Part shown: positions 1 through 8,435 of the stretch, piece by piece
Numbering within the stretch: position 1 is the first letter of the stretch
Layout of the letters: every line of letters begins with the position of its first letter
Assembly: GCA_945861295.1 (NCBI GenBank)
Contig: CAMAUF010000014.1
Coordinates: 1 to 14,342, forward strand
DNA: 14,342 nt
From: a bacterium
Lineage (GTDB): Bacteria; Chloroflexota; Dehalococcoidia; Tepidiformales; Tepidiformaceae
Reading direction: 5' to 3'
Position numbers and translations under genes: made by a program
Notes under the pieces: generated by a model
The model's input: only the letters and a program-made list of their open reading frames with translations
Databases searched by the model: none
What the model was told of the DNA's origin: nothing

Positions 1-1
1 C

Positions 2-808
2 AGCGTTACGAACCTGAGCCAGCGGATCAATCATCAAGGCCCTGATGACGAGCTGAAGGCCCTCGCCAACACCTTCGACTCGATGATCGAGCGGCTTGAG
101 CGTTCCTTTGTCCAGCAACGGCGCTTCGTTGAAGACGCCTCGCATGAACTGCGGAACCCACTCGCCGCGATCCGCATGAACATCGAAGTGGCGGAGATGG
201 ACCCGGACATCGCGGCCGACGACTATCGGGCGCTGATCGAAACGGTCAAACAGCAGACCGACCGCATGACCCGGCTCAGCGAAGACCTTCTGCTGCTCTC
301 GACCAGCGACGGTGTAGCGCCGGAACTGGAACCCGTGGAGCTGCGAGCCTTGGCCCACGATGCGGCCAACGAATTAGCCGACGCCGCCGCCCGGCGGGAC
401 GTGACGATCGCCGTGGAGACGCCTGAAGGTCCCGTCGAAGGCCTGGCCGAGCCCGACCGGCTGTATCGCTGCGTCCTCAACCTGATCGAAAACGCGGTCA
501 AGTACGCTGGCCCCGGCTCACACGTCGTAGCCAAAGTCACGCACGAGAACGGGCTGGCCACGCTCTCCGTCGCCGACAACGGCGCCGGCATCCCCGCGGA
601 AGCCCTCCCCCGCATCTTTGATCGGTTCTACCGCGTCGATCGCGGGCGCGGCCGCCGTGAGGGTGGCACCGGCCTCGGCCTCGCTATCGTCAAGGAACTC
701 TTGCAGAACATGGGCGGCACGGTCGACGTCGCCTCTTCGGAAGGGCGCGGCACAACCTTCACCATCCGCCTGCAAGGCACGCGCAGCAGCTCGCTCCTGC
801 TGGCCTGA
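2..808 (+). CDS. Sensor histidine kinase, C-terminal part (5' end outside window)
   Basis: The reading frame is open from base 2, so the N-terminus (sensor and membrane part) lies upstream; the ATG at 83 is internal. The first ~30 visible residues look like the end of a HAMP linker (DELKALANTFDSMIERL). A HisKA dimerisation helix follows with the H-box ASHELRNPLAAI; the phospho-accepting His codon is at 143-145. The HATPase_c domain is complete: N-box NLIENAVKYA, G1 box VADNGAGIP, F-box IFDRFYRV and G2 box GGTGLGLAIVKELL. The protein ends a short way after the usual TTFTIRLQ strand, so the C-terminus is normal. It should autophosphorylate on His at the inner membrane face and pass phosphate to a response regulator, which is probably encoded just upstream, outside the window. 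The H-box has Asn where most HisKA proteins have Thr (HELRTP). The signal sensed cannot be inferred. The gene converges on gltD with a 27-bp gap. Confidence 0.93.
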   Translation, partial: SVTNLSQRINHQGPDDELKALANTFDSMIERLERSFVQQRRFVEDASHELRNPLAAIRMNIEVAEMDPDIAADDYRALIETVKQQTDRMTRLSEDLLLLSTSDGVAPELEPVELRALAHDAANELADAAARRDVTIAVETPEGPVEGLAEPDRLYRCVLNLIENAVKYAGPGSHVVAKVTHENGLATLSVADNGAGIPAEALPRIFDRFYRVDRGRGRREGGTGLGLAIVKELLQNMGGTVDVASSEGRGTTFTIRLQGTRSSSLLLA

Positions 809-835
809 GTCAATTCGGCATTTACCTCGCCCGAG

Positions 836-2290
836 CTACTCGTTGCGGGAGGTCGTGTTCGAGAGCGCCGTCGTCCCCATGAGATAGGCGTCGATCCCGC
901 GCGCGGCTTCGCGGCCTTCGGCGATCGCCCAGACGATCAGCGATTGCCCGCGGCACATGTCGCCGGCGGTGAATACGCCCAGCACGCTGGTCATCTTGTT
1001 CTCATCGGCGATGACGTTGCCACGGCCATCGAGCTTGACGCCAAACTGATCGATCATCGAGCGTTCCGGCCCGAGGAAGCCCAGCGCTAGCAACAGGAGG
1101 TCGCACTCTTCCTCGAATTCGCTGCCTAGGATTTCCTTCATGACCTGGCGGCCGTCGACGGTCTCCCAGGCGAGGCGAACGCCGTGCAGCTTCCGGAGCT
1201 GACCTTCCGCCCCCGAAAGTCGCTTCGTGAGCACGCTGTAGTCACGCTCGCCGCCCTCCTCGTGGGCTGCCGCGGTCCGGTAGATGATCGGCCAAAGCGG
1301 CCACGGCTGGGCGCCCTTGTCCCGCGCCTCTGGGGGCCGGGCCAGCAGCTCGTACTGCTTCACCGAGGCCGCGCCCTGCCGGTGGACGGTGCCGAGGCAG
1401 TCCGCCCCAGTGTCGCCGCCGCCGAGGATGATCACGTGCTTGCCTTCGGCCGAGATGAACTGCTCCTCGGGGATCTCGTCGCCCGCGTTCCTCCGGTTCT
1501 GCAGCGGCAGGAACTCCATGGCGAGATACGTCCCCTTGAGTTCGCGCCCCGGGACATCGAGGTCGCGCGCCTTGGTCGCGCCGCCCGCCATGCAGATGGC
1601 GTCGTAATCGCGAAGCAGCTCTTCCGCCGACACATCTCGGCCGACAGCGACGCTCGTCCGGAAGACCACTCCCTCGGCCTCCATCTGCGCGATGCGGCGG
1701 TCGAGGAATCGCTTTTCCATCTTGAACTCGGGGATGCCGTAGCGAAGCAGGCCGCCCGGCCGGTCATCGCGCTCGAAGACGGTCACATCGTGTCCGGCCC
1801 GAGCGAGCTGCTGTGCGGCGGCGAGCCCGGCCGGGCCCGATCCCGCGACGGCGACGCGCTTGCCTGTCCGCAGCAGCGCAGGTTCGGGCGTTACCCAGCC
1901 TTCGTCCCAAGCGCGCTCGATAATCGTCAGTTCAACCTGCTTGATCGTCACCGGGTCGCTGTTGATCCCAAGGACGCAGGCGGCTTCGCACGGAGCGGGG
2001 CAGAGGCGGCCGGTGAACTCCGGAAAATTGTTCGTCGCGTGCAGCCGGTCGATCGCTTCGTGCCATTTGTCGCGATACACGAGGTCGTTCCAGTCGGGGA
2101 TGATGTTGCCGAGCGGGCAGCCCTGGTGGCAGAAGGGGATGCCGCAGTCCATGCAGCGCGCGGCCTGATCCCGGAGCGTGGCGACGGGGAAGTCATCGTA
2201 GACTTCGAGCCAATCCCGCAGCCGCGTCTCTACGGGCCGGCGCGTCGGTCCCTGGCGTCCGAACTCGATAAAACCTGTCGGCTTAGCCAT
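836..2290 (-). CDS. gltD: Glutamate synthase small (beta) subunit, NADPH oxidoreductase
   Basis: 484 aa, the normal size for GltD. It takes electrons from NAD(P)H through FAD and low-potential Fe-S clusters and delivers them to GltB for reductive synthesis of glutamate from 2-oxoglutarate and glutamine in the cytoplasm. The N-terminal Fe-S region has two cysteine groups, CMDCGIPFCHQGCP (C46, C49, C54, C58) and CPAPCEAAC (C97, C101, C105). An FAD-binding Rossmann motif GSGPAGLAAA lies at ~150-159 and an NADPH-binding motif ILGGGDTGADC further on. The C-terminal flavin motif GVFTAGDMCRGQSLIVWAI is typical of this family. The frame is open further upstream to 2479, but I chose the ATG at 2290: it begins the conserved MAKPTGFIEFGR N-terminus and overlaps the gltB stop by 8 nt (ATGGCTAA), which indicates translational coupling. 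The upstream extension is only gltB read in another frame. Confidence 0.97.
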   Translation of the reverse strand: MAKPTGFIEFGRQGPTRRPVETRLRDWLEVYDDFPVATLRDQAARCMDCGIPFCHQGCPLGNIIPDWNDLVYRDKWHEAIDRLHATNNFPEFTGRLCPAPCEAACVLGINSDPVTIKQVELTIIERAWDEGWVTPEPALLRTGKRVAVAGSGPAGLAAAQQLARAGHDVTVFERDDRPGGLLRYGIPEFKMEKRFLDRRIAQMEAEGVVFRTSVAVGRDVSAEELLRDYDAICMAGGATKARDLDVPGRELKGTYLAMEFLPLQNRRNAGDEIPEEQFISAEGKHVIILGGGDTGADCLGTVHRQGAASVKQYELLARPPEARDKGAQPWPLWPIIYRTAAAHEEGGERDYSVLTKRLSGAEGQLRKLHGVRLAWETVDGRQVMKEILGSEFEEECDLLLLALGFLGPERSMIDQFGVKLDGRGNVIADENKMTSVLGVFTAGDMCRGQSLIVWAIAEGREAARGIDAYLMGTTALSNTTSRNE

Positions 2291-5200
2291 TCGCGCGTCC
2301 CACCAGTTCGGGGGTCTGGCCCGCCTCCTCGGCACGGCGCATCTCATCGAGCACGCGCCGGTACTCCTTAGGCATGACCCGCGCGAACCGTTTCGCCGCC
2401 GCGGGCCAGTCGTCCAGGAACTTGGCCGCGACGGTGCTGCCCGTGCTCTCTTGATGCCGCTGCAGGAGTCCCTGGACAAGGCCGAGCTCCTCGGCTTCCT
2501 CCAAACGCTCGATCGAGACCATCTCGAGGTTGCAACGGCTGGCGAAGTCGCCGTCCGGATCCCAGACGTAGGCGACGCCCCCGCTCATGCCGGCTCCGAA
2601 GTTGCGGCCTGTGCGGCCGATGACCACGACGCGGCCCCCGGTCATGTACTCGCAGCAATGGTCGCCCGTGCCCTCGACGACGGCGAAAGCGCCGCTGTTG
2701 CGGACGGCGAAGCGCTCCCCCGCGATTCCGCGGAAGAACGCGACGCCGCCAGTGGCGCCGTAGAGCGAGACGTTGCCGATCAGGATGTTCTCTTCCGGCA
2801 CAAAGGTGGCCGATTTCGGCGGGTAGACAATCAGGCGGCCGCCCGAAAGGCCCTTGCCTGTGTAGTCGTTGGAGTCCCCTTCGAGCTCAATCGTGACGCC
2901 CGAAGGAAGGAACGCGCCCAGGCTTTGGCCCGCCGACCCGGAGAACTTCAAGTGGATCGCATCGTCCGGTAGGCCAGCAAGGCCGTAGCGGCGGCTGATT
3001 TCGCTGCCCAGCATCGTCCCCACGGTTCGGTTGGTGTTCTGGATGGGCAGGTCGAGGCGAACAGTCTCCCTGCGCTCGAGGGCCGCCTGGCAGAGCCGGA
3101 TCAGCTCGACGTCGAGCGCTTTGTCGAGTCCGTGGTCCTGGGTCGTGACGCAGTGGGTCGCGACCCCGGGCGGCATATCGGGCCGGAAGAGGATCGAGGA
3201 GTAATCCAAGCCCTGCGCCTTCCAGTGGTCGACCGCGGCGCGGACATCGAGCAGGTCGCTGCGCCCGACCATCTCGTCTAGGTTCCGAAAGCCGAGTTGG
3301 GCCATGAGGGCGCGCACTTCTTCGGCGATGAAGCGGAAGAAGTTGACGATGTGTTCGGCCTTGCCGTCGAAGTTCGCCCGCAGCAGCGGGTTCTGGGTGG
3401 CGATGCCCACCGGGCACGTATCAAGGTGACAGACGCGCATCATGATGCAGCCGAGGACGACCAGGGGCGCCGTCGCGAAGCCGAACTCCTCGCCGCCGAG
3501 CAGTGCCGCGATCACGACATCGCGGCCCGTCTTGAGCTGCCCATCGACTTCCACGACGATGCGGTCGCGCAGTTGGTTCATGACCAGGACCTGCTGCGTC
3601 TCCGCCAGCCCGAGTTCCCAGGGCACGCCGGCGTGTTTGAGCGACGTCAGCGGGCTGGCCCCGGTACCGCCGTCGTAGCCGCTGATCAGGACGACATCGG
3701 CCTTCGCCTTGGCCACGCCCGCGGCCACGGTGCCCACGCCAACCTCCGCGACGAGCTTCACGCTGATGCGCGCCCGGTTGTTCGCGTTCTTGAGGTCGTG
3801 GATGAGTTGGGCGAGGTCTTCAATGGAGTAAATGTCATGGTGCGGCGGCGGACTGATCAGGCCAACGCCAGGCGTGCAGTGGCGCACGTCCGCGATCCAT
3901 TGGTAGACCTTATGTCCGCCAAGCTGGCCGCCCTCGCCAGGTTTCGCACCCTGCGCCATCTTAATCTGGAGTTCGTCGGCGTTGACGAGGTACTCGCTGG
4001 TCACGCCAAAACGGCCCGATGCGACCTGTTTGATCGCGCTCCGGCGAGAGTCGCCGTTCGCGTCGGGCGTGTACCGCTTGCGGTCTTCTCCGCCTTCGCC
4101 GGTGTTGCTCTTGCCGCCGATGCGGTTCATCGCGATGGCCAGGGTTTCGTGCGCCTCGGCCGAGATGGACCCGTAGGACATCGCGCCGGTCTTGAAGCGC
4201 TTATAGAGGCTCTCGACCGACTCAACTTCGTCCAAGGGCACGGGCGGCCGGTCGGAAGCGAACTCCATGAGCCCGCGCAAGGTCGCCATCCGTTTCGATT
4301 GGTCGTCGACGAGGTGGGTATACTCGCCGAAGATCTTGGCCTGGTTCGTCCGGGTGGCATGTTGCAGGCGATAGACCGTCTCCGGGTTAAAGAGGTGGTA
4401 CTCACCGTCGCGGCGCCACTGGTACTGGCCGCCCCAGTCCAGTTCCCGCAGGCCGCCGCCGCGCGTGGGGAAGGCACGCTCGTGGTGCGCGAGCGCCTCC
4501 TGGGTGACTTCGACCAGGCCAATCCCGCCGAGCGGCGATTCCGTTTTGGTGAAGTATTTGTCCACAAACGGCTCAGAGAGGCCGATTGCCTCGAAGATCT
4601 GCGCCCCACGATAGCTGTGGACGGTCGAGATGCCCATTTTCGACATGACCTTGACGACGCCCTTCTTGACTCCCTTTAGGTAGTGCTTGACGGCTTCGTC
4701 GTGCGGGATCTCCTCATCGAGGAAGCCCTCCGGGCGCAGGATGCGGATGCTGTCGATTGCCAGGTAGGGGTTGATGGCGCCCGCCCCATAGCCAAGCAGC
4801 AGCGCGAAGTGGTGGACCTCCCGCGCCTCGCCGGTCTCGACGATCAGGCCAACTTGCGTCCGCTGCTTCGTGCGGACGAGGTGGTTGTTGAGGCCGGCAA
4901 CCGCGAGCAGCGTCGGGATCGGGGCGTTCTCGGAATCCACGCCGCGGTCGCTGAGCAGCAAGACTTTGGCGCCTTTCGCGATCGCCCGGTCGGCGTGTTC
5001 GAACAGAGCGTCGAGCGCCGCTTCGAGCCCCGCCGCGCCCGCCCGCGCTGGGAAGAGCATGGGCAGGACTTCGATTCGGAAGGCCGGGTCTTGGAGCGCC
5101 TTGAACTTCGCCAGGTCGCTGTTAGTGAGAAAGGGCGTTTCGAGACTGATGAGGTGCGCGTTCTCGGGCTCGGGGTCGAGCAAGTTGCCCTCAGGCCCGA

Positions 5201-6833
5201 TCACGGTGCGGACGGACGTCACGAGTTCTTCGCGGATGGCGTCCAAGGGCGGGTTCGTCACCTGCGCGAACAGCTGCTTGAAGTAGTTGTAGAGCAACTG
5301 CGGGCGCTGGCTGAGGACCGCGAGCGGTGTGTCGGTCCCCATAGACCCGACCGCCTCCTCCGAATTGCGGACCATCGGGGCGAGGATGTACTTGAGGTCT
5401 TCGAGGGTGTAGCCGAACGCGATCTGCTGGGTGGTCAGCTCAGCGCCAGCGATCGGCGCGGACGGCTCGCCCTCCGGGAGCGCCGCCAACGGCCGAAGCT
5501 GGCGCTTCAACCACTCGGCGTACGGCTTCTCGTTGGCAAGCTGGGTCTTCAGTTCGGCGTCGTCGATGATTCGGCCCTTTTCGAGGTCGACCAGGAACAT
5601 GCGGCCGGGCTGAAGCCGGCCCTTGTACAGGATGCGCTCCGGCGCGATTGGTAAGACGCCAACCTCCGAGGCCATCACGACAAGGTCGTCCTTGGTCACG
5701 AGATAGCGCGAGGGCCGGAGGCCGTTCCGGTCGAGGACGGCCCCAATGGTCTTGCCGTCGGTAAAGGCGACCGAGGCAGGTCCGTCCCACGGTTCCATGA
5801 GACAGCTCTGGTACTCGTAAAACGCCTTCTTCTCCGGGCTCATCGTCTCGTGCCCCTCCCAGGCCTCGGGGATGAGCATCATCATCGCCAGCGGCAGAGG
5901 GCGACCAGCCTGGACGAGCAGTTCAAGAGCGTTGTCGAGGCAGGCTGTGTCGCTGCCAGCTTCGTCCTCGATCACCGGCAGAATGTCGTGGATGTTTTCG
6001 AACAGCGGCGATTCGAACAGCGCTTCACGGGTCGCCATCCAGTTGACGTTGCCGCGCTTCGTGTTGATTTCGCCGTTGTGGCTGATCATCCGGTATGGGT
6101 GAGCGAGGCGCCACGACGGGAAGGTGTTCGTGCTGAACCGCGAATGGAACATGCCCAGGGCCGAGATGACGCGCTGGTCGCTGAGGTCCGGGAAGTATTC
6201 GCGCACCTGGAGCGCCGTCAGCATCCCTTTGTAGACGATCGTCCGGCAGGAGAGGCTGGGGAAGTAGAATTGGTGCGTATCGCGGAGGCCACGGCGCTCG
6301 ATCGCCTTCTCGAAGCGCTTGCGGATCACGTAGAGCTTGCGCTCGAAGGCGTCGTCGTCCGCGACTTGCGATCCGCGGCCCACGAAAGCCTGCAGGATCG
6401 CCGGCTCGGCGGCCAAGGCCGTTGCCCCGAGCGATGCGTTCACCGTTGGCACCGAGCGCCAGCCGAGGAGATGCTGCCCCTCCTCATCGACCAGCGAGGC
6501 GAAGAGAGCCAGGCCCTGCTGGCGTGTCGCTTCATCCTTGGGAGCGAAGAAGAGGCCAGCGCCGTAGCGGCCGGCTTCGGGCAAGCGCATGCCCAGCGCG
6601 GCGCACTCGCGGCGAAAGAACTCATGTGGTAACTGGATCAGGACGCCCGCCCCGTCGCCCGTGTTCGGCTCGCAGCCGCAGGCGCCGCGATGGTTCAGAT
6701 TTTCAAGCGCGAGCAGGGCATCGGAAACGATTTGGTGGGACCGCGCACCCTTGACGTGGACGACGAACCCGACGCCGCAACTATCGTGTTCGTGGCTGCG
6801 GTCATACAGACCCTGCTTCTTCGGAACGGCCAT
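2283..6833 (-). CDS. gltB: Glutamate synthase large (alpha) subunit
   Basis: 1516 aa, typical of bacterial GltB. It hydrolyses glutamine in an N-terminal Ntn amidotransferase domain, channels the ammonia, and makes glutamate from 2-oxoglutarate at an FMN site. The nucleophile is Cys19 in LYDRSHEHDSCGVGF; in characterised family members the residues before this Cys are removed as a propeptide. Domains in order: GATase type 2 (~19-430), central domain (~440-780), FMN-binding synthase domain (~830-1200, with AMSYGSISAEAHE, GGKSNTGEGGED and ISPPPHHDIYSIEDL), and the C-terminal GXGXG beta-helix (~1240-1450, with GKGLSGGRLIVYPP). The [3Fe-4S] ligands fit CX5CX4C at C1129, C1135 and C1140 (CIMMRVCHLDTCPVG). 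The frame is open to 6950, but the ATG at 6833 has a Shine-Dalgarno AGGGGAG 6 nt away and starts just ahead of the conserved N-terminus. It is co-transcribed with gltD, and no key residue appears missing. Confidence 0.97.
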   Translation of the reverse strand: MAVPKKQGLYDRSHEHDSCGVGFVVHVKGARSHQIVSDALLALENLNHRGACGCEPNTGDGAGVLIQLPHEFFRRECAALGMRLPEAGRYGAGLFFAPKDEATRQQGLALFASLVDEEGQHLLGWRSVPTVNASLGATALAAEPAILQAFVGRGSQVADDDAFERKLYVIRKRFEKAIERRGLRDTHQFYFPSLSCRTIVYKGMLTALQVREYFPDLSDQRVISALGMFHSRFSTNTFPSWRLAHPYRMISHNGEINTKRGNVNWMATREALFESPLFENIHDILPVIEDEAGSDTACLDNALELLVQAGRPLPLAMMMLIPEAWEGHETMSPEKKAFYEYQSCLMEPWDGPASVAFTDGKTIGAVLDRNGLRPSRYLVTKDDLVVMASEVGVLPIAPERILYKGRLQPGRMFLVDLEKGRIIDDAELKTQLANEKPYAEWLKRQLRPLAALPEGEPSAPIAGAELTTQQIAFGYTLEDLKYILAPMVRNSEEAVGSMGTDTPLAVLSQRPQLLYNYFKQLFAQVTNPPLDAIREELVTSVRTVIGPEGNLLDPEPENAHLISLETPFLTNSDLAKFKALQDPAFRIEVLPMLFPARAGAAGLEAALDALFEHADRAIAKGAKVLLLSDRGVDSENAPIPTLLAVAGLNNHLVRTKQRTQVGLIVETGEAREVHHFALLLGYGAGAINPYLAIDSIRILRPEGFLDEEIPHDEAVKHYLKGVKKGVVKVMSKMGISTVHSYRGAQIFEAIGLSEPFVDKYFTKTESPLGGIGLVEVTQEALAHHERAFPTRGGGLRELDWGGQYQWRRDGEYHLFNPETVYRLQHATRTNQAKIFGEYTHLVDDQSKRMATLRGLMEFASDRPPVPLDEVESVESLYKRFKTGAMSYGSISAEAHETLAIAMNRIGGKSNTGEGGEDRKRYTPDANGDSRRSAIKQVASGRFGVTSEYLVNADELQIKMAQGAKPGEGGQLGGHKVYQWIADVRHCTPGVGLISPPPHHDIYSIEDLAQLIHDLKNANNRARISVKLVAEVGVGTVAAGVAKAKADVVLISGYDGGTGASPLTSLKHAGVPWELGLAETQQVLVMNQLRDRIVVEVDGQLKTGRDVVIAALLGGEEFGFATAPLVVLGCIMMRVCHLDTCPVGIATQNPLLRANFDGKAEHIVNFFRFIAEEVRALMAQLGFRNLDEMVGRSDLLDVRAAVDHWKAQGLDYSSILFRPDMPPGVATHCVTTQDHGLDKALDVELIRLCQAALERRETVRLDLPIQNTNRTVGTMLGSEISRRYGLAGLPDDAIHLKFSGSAGQSLGAFLPSGVTIELEGDSNDYTGKGLSGGRLIVYPPKSATFVPEENILIGNVSLYGATGGVAFFRGIAGERFAVRNSGAFAVVEGTGDHCCEYMTGGRVVVIGRTGRNFGAGMSGGVAYVWDPDGDFASRCNLEMVSIERLEEAEELGLVQGLLQRHQESTGSTVAAKFLDDWPAAAKRFARVMPKEYRRVLDEMRRAEEAGQTPELVGRANG

Positions 6834-6839
6834 CGCGTG

Positions 6840-6846
6840 CTCCCCT
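6840..6846 (-). promoter_or_regulatory. Ribosome binding site of gltB
   Basis: AGGGGAG lies 6 nt upstream of the ATG at 6833 on the minus strand. It decides this start over the in-frame upstream GTG/ATG codons reaching to 6950, which have no such motif and would add 39 residues with no family counterpart ahead of the propeptide and nucleophile Cys. Confidence 0.7.
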
Positions 6847-6965
6847 GTTTGCGCGGCTTCCACGGGCCGGGCCTTGGGTGAAACGCTTCGCTTGCGCGTG
6901 GCCGGTGGGGCCGCCGCACTTGTGAAGAATTTCCCAAAGTCCGCGGACACGACTGTGGAACAGGC

Positions 6966-6974
6966 AGTATATCA
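6966..6974 (-). promoter_or_regulatory. Putative extended -10 promoter of gltBD
   Basis: Minus-strand TGATATACT fits an extended -10 element (TG-N-TATAAT with one mismatch). No good -35 hexamer sits at 16-18 bp; a TTGACG occurs at 6979-6984 but is only 7 bp away. Transcription would begin near 6959 and give a leader of about 125 nt before gltB. A perfect 10-bp palindrome, GTCCGCGGAC (6939-6948), lies about 10-20 nt into that leader and could be an operator, though in this GC-rich DNA it may be chance. Confidence 0.4.
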
Positions 6975-7049
6975 GTCCCGTCAAGTCCCGCGCCCCCCAA
7001 TCTTGGCTTGGCCTATAGAGAATCCCGCGACCATCGGGCGCGCCCCGTC

Positions 7050-7055
7050 TATACT
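7050..7055 (+). promoter_or_regulatory. Putative -10 box of the aminotransferase gene
   Basis: TATACT is a close match to the -10 consensus and lies 27 bp upstream of the ATG at 7083, implying a short leader of about 20 nt. There is no recognisable -35 hexamer 17 bp upstream. This is the plus-strand side of the divergent 249-bp region shared with gltB. Apart from these two elements and the palindrome at 6939-6948, I see no RNA structure or gene in that gap. Confidence 0.3.
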
Positions 7056-7082
7056 TGGCGCACCCTCCTATCGAGCGATGCC

Positions 7083-8312
7083 ATGTCTGAGCCTTACTGG
7101 GACGCCACCCGCCTCGAAGAAATCGTCAGCCGCCGCGCCAAGGTGCTCGGCCCCACCGTTTGGGCGGCGGCCACACCCGATCCCCGCCCGGTGATCTCCT
7201 TCGCCGGCGGCCTCCCCGACATCCCGTCGTTACCCGGCGATATCCTGCTCAGCGCGGCGCGTTGGGTCATCGAAAACGACGAAAAAGAAGCGCTCGAGTA
7301 CAACGGCACGTTCGGCGCGCGCCCGCTTCGCGAAGCCATCGCCGAGCGTTCCAGCCGCCTCGAAGGCATCCCTGTCGCCGTCGACCAGGTCATGGTTGTC
7401 TCCGGTTCGGCGCACGGCATCGGGATCATGTGCGAGACATTGCTGGACCCGGGCGACGTCGTCGTCGTCGAAAGCCCGAACTTCCCCGGCAGCATGCGCA
7501 CCATCCGCTCGTTCGGGGCGGAAATGGTGGCCGTGCCCATGGATGAAGATGGCCTCCGCGTCGATGCCCTCGCAGAGGCGCTCCAAAAGCTCGCCGACGA
7601 GGGCAAGCGCGCCAAGTTCCTCTACACTATCCCCACGCACCAGAACCCAGCCGGCTGCACGCTGCCCTTGGCGCGGCGCGAACGCGTCGTCGAACTCGCC
7701 CGCGAACACAACTTCCTCATCCTCGAAGACGATGCCTATGGCGAACTCTGGTTCGACAAGGCCCCGCCGCCCTCGCTGTTCGCGCTCAGCGGCGGCGACC
7801 ACGGCGTCAAGATCTCGAGTTTTTCCAAGATCCTCGCCACCGGCCTCCGCATGGGCTGGACGATGGGCCCCGCCGCCCTCACGTCGCGCATGGCCGCCGT
7901 CCGCTTCGATATGGGGACGAGCCCGTTTCAGGCCCGCGTCATCGCGCGGGCGATCCGCACGGGCGAACTCGAAGACCACATCGTCGCGCTCCGCGACATC
8001 TACAAGCGCAAGCTCCAGCGCATCGAGGATGGCCTGCGCCGCCACTGCGCCGGGCTTTGCACCTGGCGGACGCCCGAGGGCGGCTTCTTCCTCTGGCTTA
8101 AGCTCGCGGAAGGCCTCAGCGCGCGCGATGTCGCCGCGTTGGCGAACAAGAAGGGCGTCATCGTGGGCGCGGGCAGCCAGTTCTTTGCCGACGGTCGCGC
8201 CACCGAACACGTCCGCATCGCGTTTAGTTACGTCCCCTTCGAAGAGATCGAGGAGGGTTGCCACCGCCTCGGCGAGGCCATGGCCGAACTCGCCGCCCAG
8301 CGCGGCAAATAG
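7083..8312 (+). CDS. PLP-dependent aminotransferase, fold type I (class I/II)
   Basis: 409 aa, a standard length. It should transfer an amino group between an amino acid and a 2-oxo acid using pyridoxal phosphate. Visible active-site landmarks: HQNPAG (N188, contacts the cofactor ring), LEDDAYGEL (D217 and Y219, PLP pyridine nitrogen and O3'), SSFSK with Schiff-base K249, GLRMGW (R256, phosphate contact), and HVRIAFS with R378 as the likely substrate carboxylate binder. The N-terminal FAGGLPDIPSLP and the EYNGTFGARPLREAIAER segment resemble the LysN/2-aminoadipate/MocR-type aminotransferase group, but there is no DNA-binding domain. The substrate cannot be fixed; aromatic, branched-chain or aminoadipate are possible. 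I chose ATG 7083 because the extension to 7008 covers the likely promoter and does not resemble the family. No clear Shine-Dalgarno is seen. It is divergent from gltBD, which makes the glutamate this enzyme probably uses. Confidence 0.93.
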   Translation: MSEPYWDATRLEEIVSRRAKVLGPTVWAAATPDPRPVISFAGGLPDIPSLPGDILLSAARWVIENDEKEALEYNGTFGARPLREAIAERSSRLEGIPVAVDQVMVVSGSAHGIGIMCETLLDPGDVVVVESPNFPGSMRTIRSFGAEMVAVPMDEDGLRVDALAEALQKLADEGKRAKFLYTIPTHQNPAGCTLPLARRERVVELAREHNFLILEDDAYGELWFDKAPPPSLFALSGGDHGVKISSFSKILATGLRMGWTMGPAALTSRMAAVRFDMGTSPFQARVIARAIRTGELEDHIVALRDIYKRKLQRIEDGLRRHCAGLCTWRTPEGGFFLWLKLAEGLSARDVAALANKKGVIVGAGSQFFADGRATEHVRIAFSYVPFEEIEEGCHRLGEAMAELAAQRGK

Positions 8313-8333
8313 GGGCCTGGCGCCGGTTACAGC

Positions 8334-8367
8334 CCGTGGCACGCCCTTTGGGCACGGATAGCGTTTT
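8334..8367 (+). terminator. Putative intrinsic terminator after the aminotransferase
   Basis: An imperfect hairpin begins 21 nt after the stop codon: CCGTG (8334-8338) pairs with CACGG (8353-8357), with an inner CCC/GGG pair around a TTT loop and a bulge. A short T-run (TTTT, 8364-8367) follows. The T-tract is short and displaced, so this is a weak candidate. Confidence 0.3.
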
Positions 8368-8423
8368 ACGCGATCCACGGCGCCTGCCGCACCCCGTTCG
8401 AACCGGCGACGCCGCGGTTGGTG

Positions 8424-8429
8424 TAAACT
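8424..8429 (+). promoter_or_regulatory. Putative -10 box placing a leaderless start on the Uma2 gene
   Basis: TAAACT ends 6 nt before the ATG at 8436, so transcription would start at or next to the A of the ATG. There is no Shine-Dalgarno (the sequence before ATG is pyrimidine-rich, CTTCCTCC), which fits a leaderless mRNA. No clear -35 box is visible. Confidence 0.3.
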
Positions 8430-8435
8430 TCCTCC

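Noticed and set aside
784..802. CAGCAG/CTGCTG hairpin at the end of the histidine kinase gene as a terminator
   Set aside because: It lies inside the coding sequence (Ser-Ser-Ser-Leu-Leu-Leu codons), has only 6 bp and no following T-tract.
2291..2479. N-terminal extension of gltD upstream of the ATG at 2290
   Set aside because: It is entirely inside gltB in another frame, Arg/Ser/Pro-rich and unlike any GltD N-terminus.
3297..4679. Long plus-strand open frame (460 codons) opposite gltB, with others at 1184-2371, 4683-5654 and 5850-6632
   Set aside because: They lie opposite the highly conserved gltB/gltD coding sequence, have no recognisable motifs and Arg/Ala/Val-biased composition. They are by-products of high GC content.
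8392..8408. T-arm-like sequence (CCCCG-TTCGAAC-CGGCG) suggesting a tRNA or tRNA-derived attachment site
   Set aside because: One stem pair is mismatched, there is no CCA, no matching acceptor strand and no anticodon or D arm upstream, so it is not a tRNA. There is also no integrase nearby to support an att site.
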